From the NCBI GenBank assembly GCA_963615055.1, contig CAVEFO010000004.1:1-64000 (forward strand): DNA of 64,000 bases. Direction: 5' to 3'. Under the pieces are notes generated by a model. The model was given only the letters and a program-made list of their open reading frames with translations, was not told the DNA's origin and searched no databases. Made by a program: the position numbers and the translations under genes. Below are positions 43,916 to 52,691 of the stretch, piece by piece (position 1 is the first letter of the stretch; every line of letters begins with the position of its first letter). This DNA is from UBA1822 sp963615055 (GTDB lineage Bacteria; Bacillota; Negativicutes; Veillonellales; Dialisteraceae).

Positions 43916-44123
43916 TCCTATTTCCTTTGGTTTCAAAACTCACACAGCTTGCATTTCCTTGTACAGAAAAAGAATTGATTGAAGAGAATTGAGAACAAGT
44001 GTCGTCCGTAAAGGATTTTTATAAAACACGGCGAAGCCGCTTCGCTTTCCCTCCATTCCGGCAGCAATTTTTTTGCACAAATGCCGCCAAAGAAAAGCAC
44101 AAATCCGCCGAGCCCCTCAATTC

Positions 44124-44777
44124 TCAATTCTGCCCTTCCTTCTCAATTCTGCCCTTTCCCGAATCGTCCCCGCATTCCCTACCATATTCTTCCCTCATGG
44201 AAACAAGGGCCGCGCGAACTTTTTCGTTGAGTTCGGTAATGGCTTCCGGCGATGTTTTCTGTTTCGTAACGGGAATCGGTTTCCCGAAAATCACGGCGAG
44301 CGGTCCTTTTTTCTTCGGGAAGGTCTCTGAGCCGATGACGGCGACGGGCAAAACGGGCGTGCCGGTCATGAGGGCGAGGCTGGCCATGCCATCGTGAAAG
44401 CGACCGATTTTATTACCGCGCACTCTTGTCCCTTCCGGAAAAATGCCGAGCGGCTCTCCGTTTTTGATTTCTTTCATCGCTTGGCGAATCGCGGCGCGAT
44501 CAATGCTCCCGCGCTTGACGGGAAATGTCCCGAAGAAACGAAGAATCGGTGCCAAAATCGGTTTCTTGAATAATTCTTCCTTCGCCATGTAGTGCACAAT
44601 CCGCGGCGAACAAATTCCAATGAGCGGCGGATCGAAATTGCTTTTGTGATTCGGCGCAACGATGACGGCGCCTTCTTTCGGGATATTCTCGACGCCTTCG
44701 CAGCGAAGTCCTTTCACCGTGAAGAAATAAAATCCCAGCGTAGCACGCAGAAACGCATAGATACAGGCTCGCAGCAT
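44124..44777 (-). CDS. plsC: 1-acyl-glycerol-3-phosphate acyltransferase
   Basis: A 217-residue membrane-associated acyltransferase making phosphatidic acid from lysophosphatidic acid. The catalytic NHKSNFD motif (H44, D49) and the FPEGTR substrate motif (113-118) are intact. The ATG at 44777 follows the cmk stop by two bases with GGGAG upstream; the frame extends further upstream only as read-through of cmk. About 210 bases of repeat-like DNA with TCAATTC heptamers (44110-44160) separate it from ispH. Confidence 0.94.
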   Translation of the reverse strand: MLRACIYAFLRATLGFYFFTVKGLRCEGVENIPKEGAVIVAPNHKSNFDPPLIGICSPRIVHYMAKEELFKKPILAPILRFFGTFPVKRGSIDRAAIRQAMKEIKNGEPLGIFPEGTRVRGNKIGRFHDGMASLALMTGTPVLPVAVIGSETFPKKKGPLAVIFGKPIPVTKQKTSPEAITELNEKVRAALVSMREEYGRECGDDSGKGRIEKEGQN

Positions 44778-44779
44778 GG

Positions 44780-45448
44780 TCAGTCTCCCATCTTGTTTCG
44801 GCAAATATCGCGAATGGCCGCCGCTGTCTCCGCCAGTGTCCAATCGCTGTTGTCCAAAGGAATGGCATCCTCGGCCGGCCGAAGCGGCGATGTGGCGCGT
44901 GTACTGTCTTTTTCGTCCCGCTCCCGGATATCTGCCTCAATCTCTTCCACCGTGATTGACGGATTTTTTTCTTTCATTTCTTCGAAACGGCGAAGAGCCC
45001 TCACGTGAGGCGAGGCCGTCAAAAAAATTTTCACGTCCGCGTGGGGCAAGACGACGGTGCCGATGTCACGACCGTCGAGCACCGTGCCGCCCGCCGCCGA
45101 GAGTTTCCGCTGCAAATCCACCATGCGCGTGCGGATTTCCGGAATGGCGGAAACGGAAGAAACGGCAGCCGATACTTCCGGTGTCCGCAAATATTCCGTC
45201 ACTTCTTTTTCGTCAAGAAACACGCGCATCGTGTCCTCACCGGGCAATACGCGCATGGAAACGGTCTCGGCCATGCGGACAATCGCCGCCGCGTCCGAAA
45301 GCCCGCGCCGCAGGGATTCATACGTGAGCGCCCGGTACATCGCACCGGTATCGAGATATGTATATCCCATTTCTTTGGCCAAGATTTTGGCGACGCTGCT
45401 TTTCCCCGCGCCGGCCGGGCCGTCAATGGCAATCGATAAGCGTTTCAT
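44780..45448 (-). CDS. cmk: Cytidylate kinase
   Basis: A 222-residue nucleoside monophosphate kinase converting CMP and dCMP to diphosphates. P-loop GPAGAGKSSVAK lies at the N-terminus, YLDTGAMYRA is the CMP-site motif, DGRDIGTVVLPHADVKIFL is the Walker B-like region and the lid arginines are in REERDEKDSTRATSPLRPA-type sequence. Its ATG overlaps the stop of the flavoprotein gene (ATGA), and plsC follows directly. The cmk-plsC-ispH-S1 order is the usual Firmicute arrangement. Confidence 0.97.
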   Translation of the reverse strand: MKRLSIAIDGPAGAGKSSVAKILAKEMGYTYLDTGAMYRALTYESLRRGLSDAAAIVRMAETVSMRVLPGEDTMRVFLDEKEVTEYLRTPEVSAAVSSVSAIPEIRTRMVDLQRKLSAAGGTVLDGRDIGTVVLPHADVKIFLTASPHVRALRRFEEMKEKNPSITVEEIEADIRERDEKDSTRATSPLRPAEDAIPLDNSDWTLAETAAAIRDICRNKMGD

Positions 45449-46698
45449 CCAAATGTCCCTCCCGCCGCCGACGTCCCGGCGACAAATCCCGTCGAAAACG
45501 CGGCTTGCAAATTGTAGCCGCCGGTGTACGCATGAATGTCCAGCACTTCACCGGCCAAATACAGCCCCTGCACGAGTTTGGATGCCATGGTCGCGGCATC
45601 CGTTTCCTTTACCGACACGCCGCCCGCCGTCACAATGGCCTCTTCGATAGGCCGCGTCGCCGTGATCGTGAGCGGCATATGCTGCAGGCTGTAGCGCAAA
45701 TTCGTCCGCAAATGTTTTGTGAGCGACGCCGCCGGCATGTCTTCCGGAATATCCGAAAGGCGCAATATGACGGAAATCAGCCGCTGCGGCAATAAATCGA
45801 CCAATGCATTTTTCATCTGCTTTCCGTGATGCGTTTCCAAATCGCGCAAAATTCGCGCATCGAGCGTTTCCTCCGACAGCGCCGGTTTCAAATTGATTTC
45901 CCCTGTGACCGCGTGCCCCTCGGAAAGCCAAAGGGAAACGGCGTCGGAGAGCATGAGAACGATGGGCCCCGATACGCCGAAATGCGTGAAAAGCATCTCG
46001 CCCATTTGCGCCGCCTTTCGCCGCCCGCCCGCCGAAACAGTGAGCGTCACATTTTTAAGCGAAAGTCCTTGCAATTCTTTGCAATATGTTTCCTTGCATA
46101 CGAAAGGAATGAGCGCGGGGCGAATCGTCCGAATCGTGTGCCCGAGCGCCGCTGCCATGCGGTACCCGTCGCCCGTCGAGCCCGTCCGGGGGTACGACGC
46201 ACCGCCCGTCGTCAGAATGACCGCATCGGCCGCATACGTCTTGCGCGCCGTCGCCACGCCCGTCACGTGACCCGCCTCCCGTATGACGGACACCGCCGGC
46301 TCCTCCAAATGCAAATCGACACCTGCCGCCGCCAATTTTTTCATGAAAAGGTGCCGCACTTCCTGGGCATCCTCGCTTTTCGGAAACACGCGCCCGCCGC
46401 GCTCTGTAATCGTTTCCATTCCCCACGAGCCCAAGAGAGCCAGCAAATCTTGATTGAAGAATTTTTGATAGGCACTGTATAGGAAACGACCGTTCCCCGG
46501 CGTTTTTTCGATGAAATCGGCAATCGGCGCCGCATTTGTCAAATTGCAACGGCCTTTTCCCGTGATGCCCATTTTAAGTCCGACGCGATCCATTTTCTCC
46601 AAAAGCGTAACGCGCGCGCCGCACTCCGCCGCCCGAATGGCCGCCATGAGCCCCGCGACGCCGGCACCGATCACGACGACATTATTCGTAGAGCGCAT
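45445..46698 (-). CDS. HI0933/YhiN-family flavoprotein oxidoreductase
   Basis: A 417-residue NAD(P)/FAD-dependent oxidoreductase of the HI0933 (BaiN-like) family. It shows the FAD dinucleotide motif VVIGAGVAGLMAAIRAAECG, the family marks KMGITGKGRCNLTNAA and TGGASYPRTGSTGDGY, and a C-terminal GGYNLQAAFSTGFVAG that closes the FAD site. The reaction is unknown; relatives have been linked to reduction of unsaturated ring compounds. It overlaps rluB by 17 bases and cmk by four, inside the scpA-plsC operon. Confidence 0.9.
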   Translation of the reverse strand: MRSTNNVVVIGAGVAGLMAAIRAAECGARVTLLEKMDRVGLKMGITGKGRCNLTNAAPIADFIEKTPGNGRFLYSAYQKFFNQDLLALLGSWGMETITERGGRVFPKSEDAQEVRHLFMKKLAAAGVDLHLEEPAVSVIREAGHVTGVATARKTYAADAVILTTGGASYPRTGSTGDGYRMAAALGHTIRTIRPALIPFVCKETYCKELQGLSLKNVTLTVSAGGRRKAAQMGEMLFTHFGVSGPIVLMLSDAVSLWLSEGHAVTGEINLKPALSEETLDARILRDLETHHGKQMKNALVDLLPQRLISVILRLSDIPEDMPAASLTKHLRTNLRYSLQHMPLTITATRPIEEAIVTAGGVSVKETDAATMASKLVQGLYLAGEVLDIHAYTGGYNLQAAFSTGFVAGTSAAGGTFG

Positions 46699-47404
46699 AC
46701 AATTTCCCGACTTCTTCCCGTGACAGCGACCGGTACGCGCCCTTCGCGAGCCCGTCCGGCGTCAAAAACGAATATTTCACCCGCTTCAGAGCGAAAACAG
46801 GGAAATGAAACGCCTCCATCATGCGGCGAATTTCCCGATTTTTTCCTTCCCGAAGCGTCATGCGAACCTGCGTCCGATTGCGCGGCGCGTCATAGTCCAA
46901 CACTTCGACCTCGCAAGGTGCCGTGCGGCCGTCTGCGAGCTGCACGCCCTTGGCCATCGTCTGCGCCAATTTCTCCGAAAATTTCCCACGCACCGTCACT
47001 TCGTACACCTTCGGCACGCCCTTGGACGGATGCGTCAAAATATAATCCAATTTCCCGTCATTCGTGAGAATCAACAGCCCTTCCGTGTGATAATCCAGCC
47101 GCCCGACGGGAAAAATCCGCTCCCGCACACGCGGAAAGAAATCGAGCACCGTGCGCCGCCCCGCCGGATCCGAGACAGATGTAATCGTGCGGTCCGGTTT
47201 ATAAAAAAGGAAATAGCGAAGCGGCTCCACGCGAATCGCCACGCCGTCCGCCTCAATACGATCCCGCCGGATATCCGCCTCCGTCCCGAGCGTGCGGACG
47301 ACTTTCCCATTCACCGTGACGCGCCCCGCCGCGATCATATCCTCCGCTTTCCGACGCGATGCCACACCGGCACGGCTTAAAATTTTTTGCAAACGCTCTT
47401 TCAA
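46682..47404 (-). CDS. rluB: 23S rRNA pseudouridine synthase RluB
   Basis: About 240 residues: an N-terminal S4 RNA-binding domain (RLQKILSRAGVASRRKAEDMI) followed by the RsuA/RluB pseudouridine synthase fold with catalytic Asp in VGRLDYHTEGLLILTNDG. It modifies 23S rRNA at position 2605 (E. coli numbering). No ATG fits: the frame opens inside scpB, and the TTG at 47404, overlapping the scpB TGA with GAAGGGG upstream, gives the expected N-terminus. Confidence 0.93.
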   Translation of the reverse strand: MKERLQKILSRAGVASRRKAEDMIAAGRVTVNGKVVRTLGTEADIRRDRIEADGVAIRVEPLRYFLFYKPDRTITSVSDPAGRRTVLDFFPRVRERIFPVGRLDYHTEGLLILTNDGKLDYILTHPSKGVPKVYEVTVRGKFSEKLAQTMAKGVQLADGRTAPCEVEVLDYDAPRNRTQVRMTLREGKNREIRRMMEAFHFPVFALKRVKYSFLTPDGLAKGAYRSLSREEVGKLYALYE

Positions 47405-47934
47405 AACAAATCCCCTTCCGTCATGCGCGCGGCCCATTTCTCCTGCAATTCTTTCACATCCGAAAGACCGGTCGCCGCCAAAAAACGCTTCGTCGTCCCG
47501 TAAAGAATCGGCCGCCCCAAAGTCTCTTCCCGGCCGCGCTCCTCCACCAAATCTTTTTCCATGAGCGAAGCTAAAATTCGTCCTGCCGAGACGCCGCGAA
47601 TCCGCTCAATCTCCGCGCGTGTCACCGGTTCTTTCGCCGCCACAACCGCCAACGTTTCCATCGCCGCCGCCGACAGCGTCCCTTCCTTTCCGCAGGACAC
47701 CGAAAGCCACGCGTCGTATTCCGATTTCGTCGCAAGCGAAACCCCCGCGCCCGTCTCCCGAAGGCAAATGCCGACGTCCTCCCCGGCATACCGCGCCGCA
47801 AGCAGATCGAGCGCTTCCCGCACACGCGCCTCGCTCTCCCCCGTCACGCGCAAAAGCTCCGCCGGCTTGACGGGCTGACCCTGTATAAACAAAAAAGCCT
47901 CCAGCAAAGCTGCCAGACGTTTCCCGGCCTCCAT
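47401..47934 (-). CDS. scpB: Segregation and condensation protein B
   Basis: A 177-residue winged-helix dimer, the kleisin-interacting KITE subunit of the SMC-ScpAB condensin that compacts and segregates the chromosome. The stretches EAFLFIQGQPVKP, ETLAVVAAKEPVTRAEIERIRG and LVEERGREETLGRPILYGTT are highly typical. It lies 59 bases after scpA, and its stop overlaps the rluB start. Length is close to the usual 180-200 residues. Confidence 0.96.
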   Translation of the reverse strand: MEAGKRLAALLEAFLFIQGQPVKPAELLRVTGESEARVREALDLLAARYAGEDVGICLRETGAGVSLATKSEYDAWLSVSCGKEGTLSAAAMETLAVVAAKEPVTRAEIERIRGVSAGRILASLMEKDLVEERGREETLGRPILYGTTKRFLAATGLSDVKELQEKWAARMTEGDLF

Positions 47935-47993
47935 GCCGCCTCCTTTTTCTATTCCCTTTTTCTATTCCATGAAATATTAAAACGCGCCGTCCA

Positions 47994-48710
47994 TCAGGCG
48001 TTTCCGAGCCGAATCGAAAGGCCTCCCGCCGCGTCTCTCATTTCTACTTCACCCGTCCGGATGAGCTCCAAGAGCGCGACCAAAGACACCGCAAGCGATA
48101 GACGCGAGCGTTGCCGCGAAAAGAAATCCCGAAGCGAACGCCATTCCCGCGCGGCCAAAAAAACGCGGAGATCTTCCGTTTTGTCCGAAAAGGAAACTTC
48201 TTCCGTTTCCATTTCGCGCGGCACCTCCGCCGCCCGCTCCTCGAAAAGCGAAGAAAGCGCCGAAAGCATTCGCGCCACAGGAATCGTCCCGGCAAACGCC
48301 GCCATCCGCACCGTGCCGCCTTCCCGCCGACGATACGGCGCCTCTTTGTCCAGCAGCATCTCCACTTCCTCGCGAAGCTCTTTCATCCGCTTGAAATCTT
48401 CCAAAGACCGCGCCAATTCCACACGCGGATCCTCGTCGTCTTCCTCCGTCGTCTCGTCCGTATGACGCGGCAGCAGCATCCGCGACTTGATCCAAAGCAG
48501 CGTCGCCGCCATGGAAAAAAACGAACTTGCCAACGGCAAATCAAAACGCCTGGCCCGCTCCAGATATTCCAGATATTGGTCCGTAATCTCGTGAATCGGG
48601 ATGTCGTGGATGTCGATGCGGTGCTTCGTCACCAAATGCAAAAGCAAATCCATCGGCCCTTCGTAAACGGGCAGCGCCACTGTGTACTCTTCGTTCTCGT
48701 CCAAGTGCAC
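47994..48710 (-). CDS. scpA: Segregation and condensation protein A
   Basis: A 238-residue kleisin that bridges the SMC heads. The N-terminal FEGPLDLLLHL-type motif appears as YEGPMDLLLHLVTKHRIDI with DIPIHEITDQYLEYL, and an acidic linker (TTEEDDEDPR) separates the C-terminal winged-helix part. The frame starts at a GTG that merges with GGGAGGG; a TTG two codons further (48704) has better spacing and may be the true start. It heads the scpA-scpB-rluB-cmk-plsC operon. Confidence 0.95.
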   Translation of the reverse strand: MHLDENEEYTVALPVYEGPMDLLLHLVTKHRIDIHDIPIHEITDQYLEYLERARRFDLPLASSFFSMAATLLWIKSRMLLPRHTDETTEEDDEDPRVELARSLEDFKRMKELREEVEMLLDKEAPYRRREGGTVRMAAFAGTIPVARMLSALSSLFEERAAEVPREMETEEVSFSDKTEDLRVFLAAREWRSLRDFFSRQRSRLSLAVSLVALLELIRTGEVEMRDAAGGLSIRLGNA

Positions 48711-49050
48711 CCCTCCCGTCTGCCGAAATTTTGCTCCATCGTTTCTGTTCCGCTGCCATTATACCATACGCCGGCACGAAAAAAGGCCGGAGCTCTCGCT
48801 TCGACCTCTCACGTCCATCAACCGTCATCCGTTTTCCGTTAACCGTTTACCGTCCATCTCATCTCCATGACAAACAACGCTTCGCACGCACGGTTCACGG
48901 TCAACGGTTCACGGCCCTCAGCACTATGTGACACCGGCAAGCCAATTTAAGCCCCATCAAGCCCGCCAACCACTCCCATATAGCGCAAAAGTTTCTCACG
49001 CACGGTTCACGGTCAACGGTCAACGGACAACGGACAGCGGACAGCGGCTC
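48711..49050. repeat. Gene-free gap with CGGTTCA-type heptamers
   Basis: No gene. Period-7 arrays occur at 48824-48858 (CCGTCAT/CCGTTTT/CCGTTAA-type), 48890-48913 (CGGTTCA CGGTCAA CGGTTCA CGG) and 48999-49047 (the same units, then CGGACAA/CGGACAG). A TATAC-like AT-rich spot near 48758-48768 may belong to the scpA promoter. Confidence 0.65.
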
Positions 49051-49644
49051 TCATTCCTCCTTATTTTTCCGCGCCATAATTTCTTTGATAATTTTCTGCG
49101 CGACTTCGGAAACGGGGAGGCCTCGCTTCATGCTGGTGAGTTGCATTTTTCGGTGCGCCTCTTCTTCGCTGATGCCGTAATAACTCATAAGGAGACTTTT
49201 CGCGCGGTCTATAATTTTGCGTCCCGCGAGTTCTCTCTCCACTTCGCGCGCGTGTGTCACGATTTCTTTTTTATGTACGAACTGCCCGACCGCCATTTCA
49301 ATCGCCGGAAATAGGACGCGCTCGGAGACTGGTTTCATGACGTAGCCGAAAACGAAAGAATTTTTGGCGCGCTCAATCATGTCTTCGTCGCCGAAGGCCG
49401 TCAGAAGGACGACGGGCGCGAGATTGTCATGTGCCATCATTTTCGCCGCCGCAATCCCGTCGAGGCGCGGCATTTGCACATCCAAGATGACAAGATCCGG
49501 CTTCTTCTCGCGCACGAGATCCAGCGCTTCCACGCCGTCACCTCCGATACCGACGACCTCGTGACCGGCCTCTTCCAGCATTTCTTTCAAATCCATACAA
49601 ATGAGCGATTCATCATCGGCAATCACAATGCGATACGGTTTCAT
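49051..49644 (-). CDS. ANTAR-domain response regulator
   Basis: A 197-residue two-component regulator. The receiver (1-120) has acidic residues D10/D11, phospho-acceptor D55 in VILDVQMPR and conserved K103. The C-terminal ANTAR domain (about 131-192, with AKSLLMSYYGISEEEAHRKM and the expected Ala and aromatic positions) binds paired RNA hairpins and acts as an antiterminator, not on DNA. It follows its kinase by 18 bases. EutV, NasT and PdtaR are relatives; the RNA targets here are unknown. Confidence 0.95.
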   Translation of the reverse strand: MKPYRIVIADDESLICMDLKEMLEEAGHEVVGIGGDGVEALDLVREKKPDLVILDVQMPRLDGIAAAKMMAHDNLAPVVLLTAFGDEDMIERAKNSFVFGYVMKPVSERVLFPAIEMAVGQFVHKKEIVTHAREVERELAGRKIIDRAKSLLMSYYGISEEEAHRKMQLTSMKRGLPVSEVAQKIIKEIMARKNKEE

Positions 49645-49662
49645 GTTTTTTCTCCCATTCCG

Positions 49663-51075
49663 TTATTCCGCCGCTTCCATTTCCGAAAGCGGGCAGCAAA
49701 TCCGTGCAACGACATGATTCTGTTCGTTTCCGAATTGAAACGTCCCTTTCAGCTCGATTTCCGTCAGCGTCTTCACAATCTGCAATCCCAAATCATATTG
49801 CTTATTTCCGAAATCCTCCGGCAAAAGGTTTCCGTCATTTTCGACGGTCACGCAAAGGGCGTCATTCTCCCGGCGCTCGGTGAGTGTCAGCGTGCCATGC
49901 TTTTGGCCTGAAAATCCGTGATCCAGCGCATTGTGAATGAGTTCATTGACGGCAATGGCGAGCGTCACGGCTTTTTCGGAAGAAACAACCAGCGGCGCTT
50001 GGCCCCAATCGGTGACGAGCTTGACACGAGAGGCCGCCGTGAGACTGTCCAGCGACAATTTGCAAAGGCGCGAGAGAAGCTCATGCCAATCAACGGCTTC
50101 TCCGCTTTGCCTGGCCAAAATTTCATGAATTTGGGAAATACCCAAAATGCGGTCGACGGCGCGGCGGAGGGCTTCCTTCGTTTCCTCATTTTCCGCGCGG
50201 CGGCTTTGCATCCGCAAAATCCCCGCAATCGTATTCAAATTGTTTTTCACGCGATGGTGAATTTCTTTGATCACAGAATTTTTGACGAGAAGCTGCTGTT
50301 CTTTTTCACGCACGGCGGTGACGTCCGTCACAATCAGGAGCGTCCGCGCCACTTTCCCTTGCAAGAGAAGTGGCAGACCCCACGCGGAAAGCGTAATCCC
50401 GCCGGTGTCTTCTTCCCCGGAAGCCGGGCGTCCCGTTTCCATGATCGTTTCCACAAGCGGCCAATGGACCATGACGCGCCCCAGCACATTTTTCTGTTCC
50501 GCCGCTTCTTTGTCAATGACGAGGCAGAGTCCGGAGGCAACATCGTTCGCGTACATGATGCGCCCCAGTGAATCCAAAATGAGGAGGCCGTCTTGAATTT
50601 TCGGCGTGTAGTAGGGCTCATCCAAGAGCGGCATTTGCAGCGCCATGTACGCCGTGTCAATCAAAACTTGCTGCTGCCTTTGCGAATGGGACATAAACGC
50701 GACGGCGGCAAAAGTCGTACCCGCGTTATCCAGAATCGGATAGGCCGTGACAGCGACATTTTTTCCGATCTCAAGCTCTTTTCGCCCGACGATTTTCTTT
50801 CCCGTCGCCAGCACGCTTTCCGCCAGCGCGACTTCATCCAAGAAATACACGTCACCGGCGTCAAAATACGGGCGATTCCCTGTAAAGGTCGGCACTGCTG
50901 TGTACAGAATGACCGCCATTTCTTCGTTTTTTCCCGCCGAAAGGACGATGATTTCTTCACGCGTCATGTCGGCGGCAAACTGCAATGCTTCCTGCATATT
51001 TCCCAAAATACGCATTTGCACGGCTGAGAGATTTGTCTTTTCGCGCGCCAGCGAATACAGCTCTTCTTTATCCAT
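49663..51075 (-). CDS. HisKA_2 sensor histidine kinase paired with the ANTAR regulator
   Basis: A 470-residue cytosolic kinase with no membrane segment. The N-terminal half contains GAF- and PAS-like sensing parts (GLLILDSLGRIMYANDVASG), followed by a HisKA_2 phospho-acceptor box EIHHRVKNNLNTIAGILRMQ and an HATPase domain (AVNELIHNALDHGF N-box and DLGLQIVKTL G-box). EutW and PdtaS share this build. The ATG at 51075 sits within the tsaD stop region (CATGGATAA); the 13 codons upstream are tsaD read in another frame. The ligand is unknown. Confidence 0.94.
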   Translation of the reverse strand: MDKEELYSLAREKTNLSAVQMRILGNMQEALQFAADMTREEIIVLSAGKNEEMAVILYTAVPTFTGNRPYFDAGDVYFLDEVALAESVLATGKKIVGRKELEIGKNVAVTAYPILDNAGTTFAAVAFMSHSQRQQQVLIDTAYMALQMPLLDEPYYTPKIQDGLLILDSLGRIMYANDVASGLCLVIDKEAAEQKNVLGRVMVHWPLVETIMETGRPASGEEDTGGITLSAWGLPLLLQGKVARTLLIVTDVTAVREKEQQLLVKNSVIKEIHHRVKNNLNTIAGILRMQSRRAENEETKEALRRAVDRILGISQIHEILARQSGEAVDWHELLSRLCKLSLDSLTAASRVKLVTDWGQAPLVVSSEKAVTLAIAVNELIHNALDHGFSGQKHGTLTLTERRENDALCVTVENDGNLLPEDFGNKQYDLGLQIVKTLTEIELKGTFQFGNEQNHVVARICCPLSEMEAAE

Positions 51076-52090
51076 GATAGGCGTCCGCTCGGAAAGGAAG
51101 GCGCGGGTCGGCATTGAGCGTCCACGGTGCGTAATCCCCGATTTGTGCCATGTAGTACGCGCGACAACCGATCATGGCGCCATTGTCCGTGCACAGAATC
51201 GGATCAGGCCGACACAGCCGGACGCCGCGCGAAGCACACGCTGCCTCCAAAGCCCGGCGAAGGCCGCGATTGGCCGCAACGCCCCCCGCGAGCGCCACGG
51301 TCGAAAGCCCCGTCTTCTCGATAGCCGCCATGGTCTTGGAAACAAGGACATCCACCACCGTTTTTTGAAACGACGCCGCGACGTCTTCTTGGGAAACGGT
51401 TTCTTTTTTCATCTCCGCCGTGTGCAAATAATTGATCACCGCCGATTTCAGGCCGCTGAAAGAAAAATCAAAATTATGCTCTTTCGCCATGCCGACGGGA
51501 AAATGAATCGCATCGGGATTTCCTTTTTCCGCCAACGCATCGATGTGCGGCCCGCCCGGATAGGGATACCCCAGCACGCGCGCAATTTTATCAAACGCTT
51601 CGCCCGCCGCGTCGTCGCGGGTCTCACCCAAAAGTTTGAATGAATTGTAATCCTCAATCACGACGAGCATCGTGTGCCCGCCGGACACGACGAGGGAGAG
51701 AAACGGCGGCTCTAAATCCGGATATTGCAATAAATTGGCAAAGATATGCCCTTCCATGTGATTGACGGCGATGAGCGGCTTATCCAGCGCCCATGCCGCC
51801 GCTTTGGCTGCCGCGACGCCGACCAAGAGCGCCCCGACGAGCCCCGGCCCTTTGGTGACGGCAATGGCGTCCGTTTCTTGCCACGACATCCCCGCATCGG
51901 CAAGTGCTTTTTCCGCGACAGGCAGCACGTCTTCGATGTGATGACGCGACGCAATTTCCGGCACAACGCCGCCGAATTTTTGATGCACGGGAACCTGCGA
52001 AGAAATGACATCGGACAAAATCCGACGCCCGTCCTCCACGACGGCGCAAGACGTCTCATCACAACTGGTCTCAAATGCTAATATTTTCAT
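51068..52090 (-). CDS. tsaD: tRNA threonylcarbamoyladenosine synthase subunit TsaD
   Basis: A 340-residue metalloprotein of the Kae1/TsaD family that transfers the threonylcarbamoyl group onto A37 of ANN-decoding tRNAs. Family signatures are LAFETSCDETSCAVV, the metal-binding NHMEGH, LVVSGGHTML and ALAGGVAANRGLR. Two ATGs lie close together; AGGAAGG has best spacing to the second (52090). Its partners tsaE and tsaB are upstream in the same cluster, and the kinase gene overlaps its stop. Confidence 0.97.
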   Translation of the reverse strand: MKILAFETSCDETSCAVVEDGRRILSDVISSQVPVHQKFGGVVPEIASRHHIEDVLPVAEKALADAGMSWQETDAIAVTKGPGLVGALLVGVAAAKAAAWALDKPLIAVNHMEGHIFANLLQYPDLEPPFLSLVVSGGHTMLVVIEDYNSFKLLGETRDDAAGEAFDKIARVLGYPYPGGPHIDALAEKGNPDAIHFPVGMAKEHNFDFSFSGLKSAVINYLHTAEMKKETVSQEDVAASFQKTVVDVLVSKTMAAIEKTGLSTVALAGGVAANRGLRRALEAACASRGVRLCRPDPILCTDNGAMIGCRAYYMAQIGDYAPWTLNADPRLPFRADAYHG

Positions 52091-52099
52091 TCCCATTTC

Positions 52100-52247
52100 C
52101 TTCCTATCACTTTCCGTTTTCCGTTAACCGTTTTCCGTACTTCTCATCTCAATGACAAACAAAATTTCTCGCGCACGGTTCACGGTCAACGGCCCACGGA
52201 CAGCACTTCTATGTGAGCCCAAACTCATCAAGCCCTTTCAAGCCCTT
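52100..52247. repeat. Gap with heptamer and decamer repeats
   Basis: No gene. Period-7 CCGTTTT/CCGTTAA units lie at 52109-52138 and CGGTTCA/CGGTCAA units at 52177-52199. A period-10 array CAAGCCCTTT begins near 52230 and runs into the rimI 3' end (to about 52265). Confidence 0.65.
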
Positions 52248-52691
52248 TCAAAGCCCTTTCAAGCTTTTCCCCATAATATACCCATCCTCTTTCGGCAAAC
52301 TGTACACGCCTTTTCGGATGGCTTGCACTTTGAAACCGAATTTCCGGTACAATTCCTGCGCCGCGACATTGGAGACACGCACTTCCAAATAAATCAGCGA
52401 CGCTTTCCGTAAAACGGCCTCTTCCTCCGTTTTCTCCATCAGCGCGGATGCGATGCCGTTTCTTCTCTCTTCTTTTCGAACACCGATATTCACGAGCTGG
52501 AGCTCATCCTCCACGAACCAGAGGCACGCATAGCCCAAAATGCCGGATTCGCCTTCGGCGACCAGGTACAGGCTGTGCGGTTTTTCTATATCGGCCGCGA
52601 CCGTCTCTTCCCGCCACGCATCGGAGAAACATTCCGTGCCGATTTCGTAAATCGTATGCGCATCGGAAATTGTCCCCTCCCGGACTCTCAT
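52248..52691 (-). CDS. rimI: Ribosomal-protein-alanine N-acetyltransferase
   Basis: A 147-residue GNAT acetyltransferase. The fold shows the acetyl-CoA motif VRKEERRNGIASALM and the C-terminal YRKFGFKVQAIRKG with a YSLPKEDGYIMGK tail, typical of RimI-like proteins encoded between tsaB and tsaD. Start: the ATG at 52691 overlaps the tsaB TGA (ATGA); the longer frame is tsaB read out of phase. The last codons lie in a CAAGCCCTTT decamer array, which may have reshaped its C-terminus (MGKSLKGL). Confidence 0.93.
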   Translation of the reverse strand: MRVREGTISDAHTIYEIGTECFSDAWREETVAADIEKPHSLYLVAEGESGILGYACLWFVEDELQLVNIGVRKEERRNGIASALMEKTEEEAVLRKASLIYLEVRVSNVAAQELYRKFGFKVQAIRKGVYSLPKEDGYIMGKSLKGL

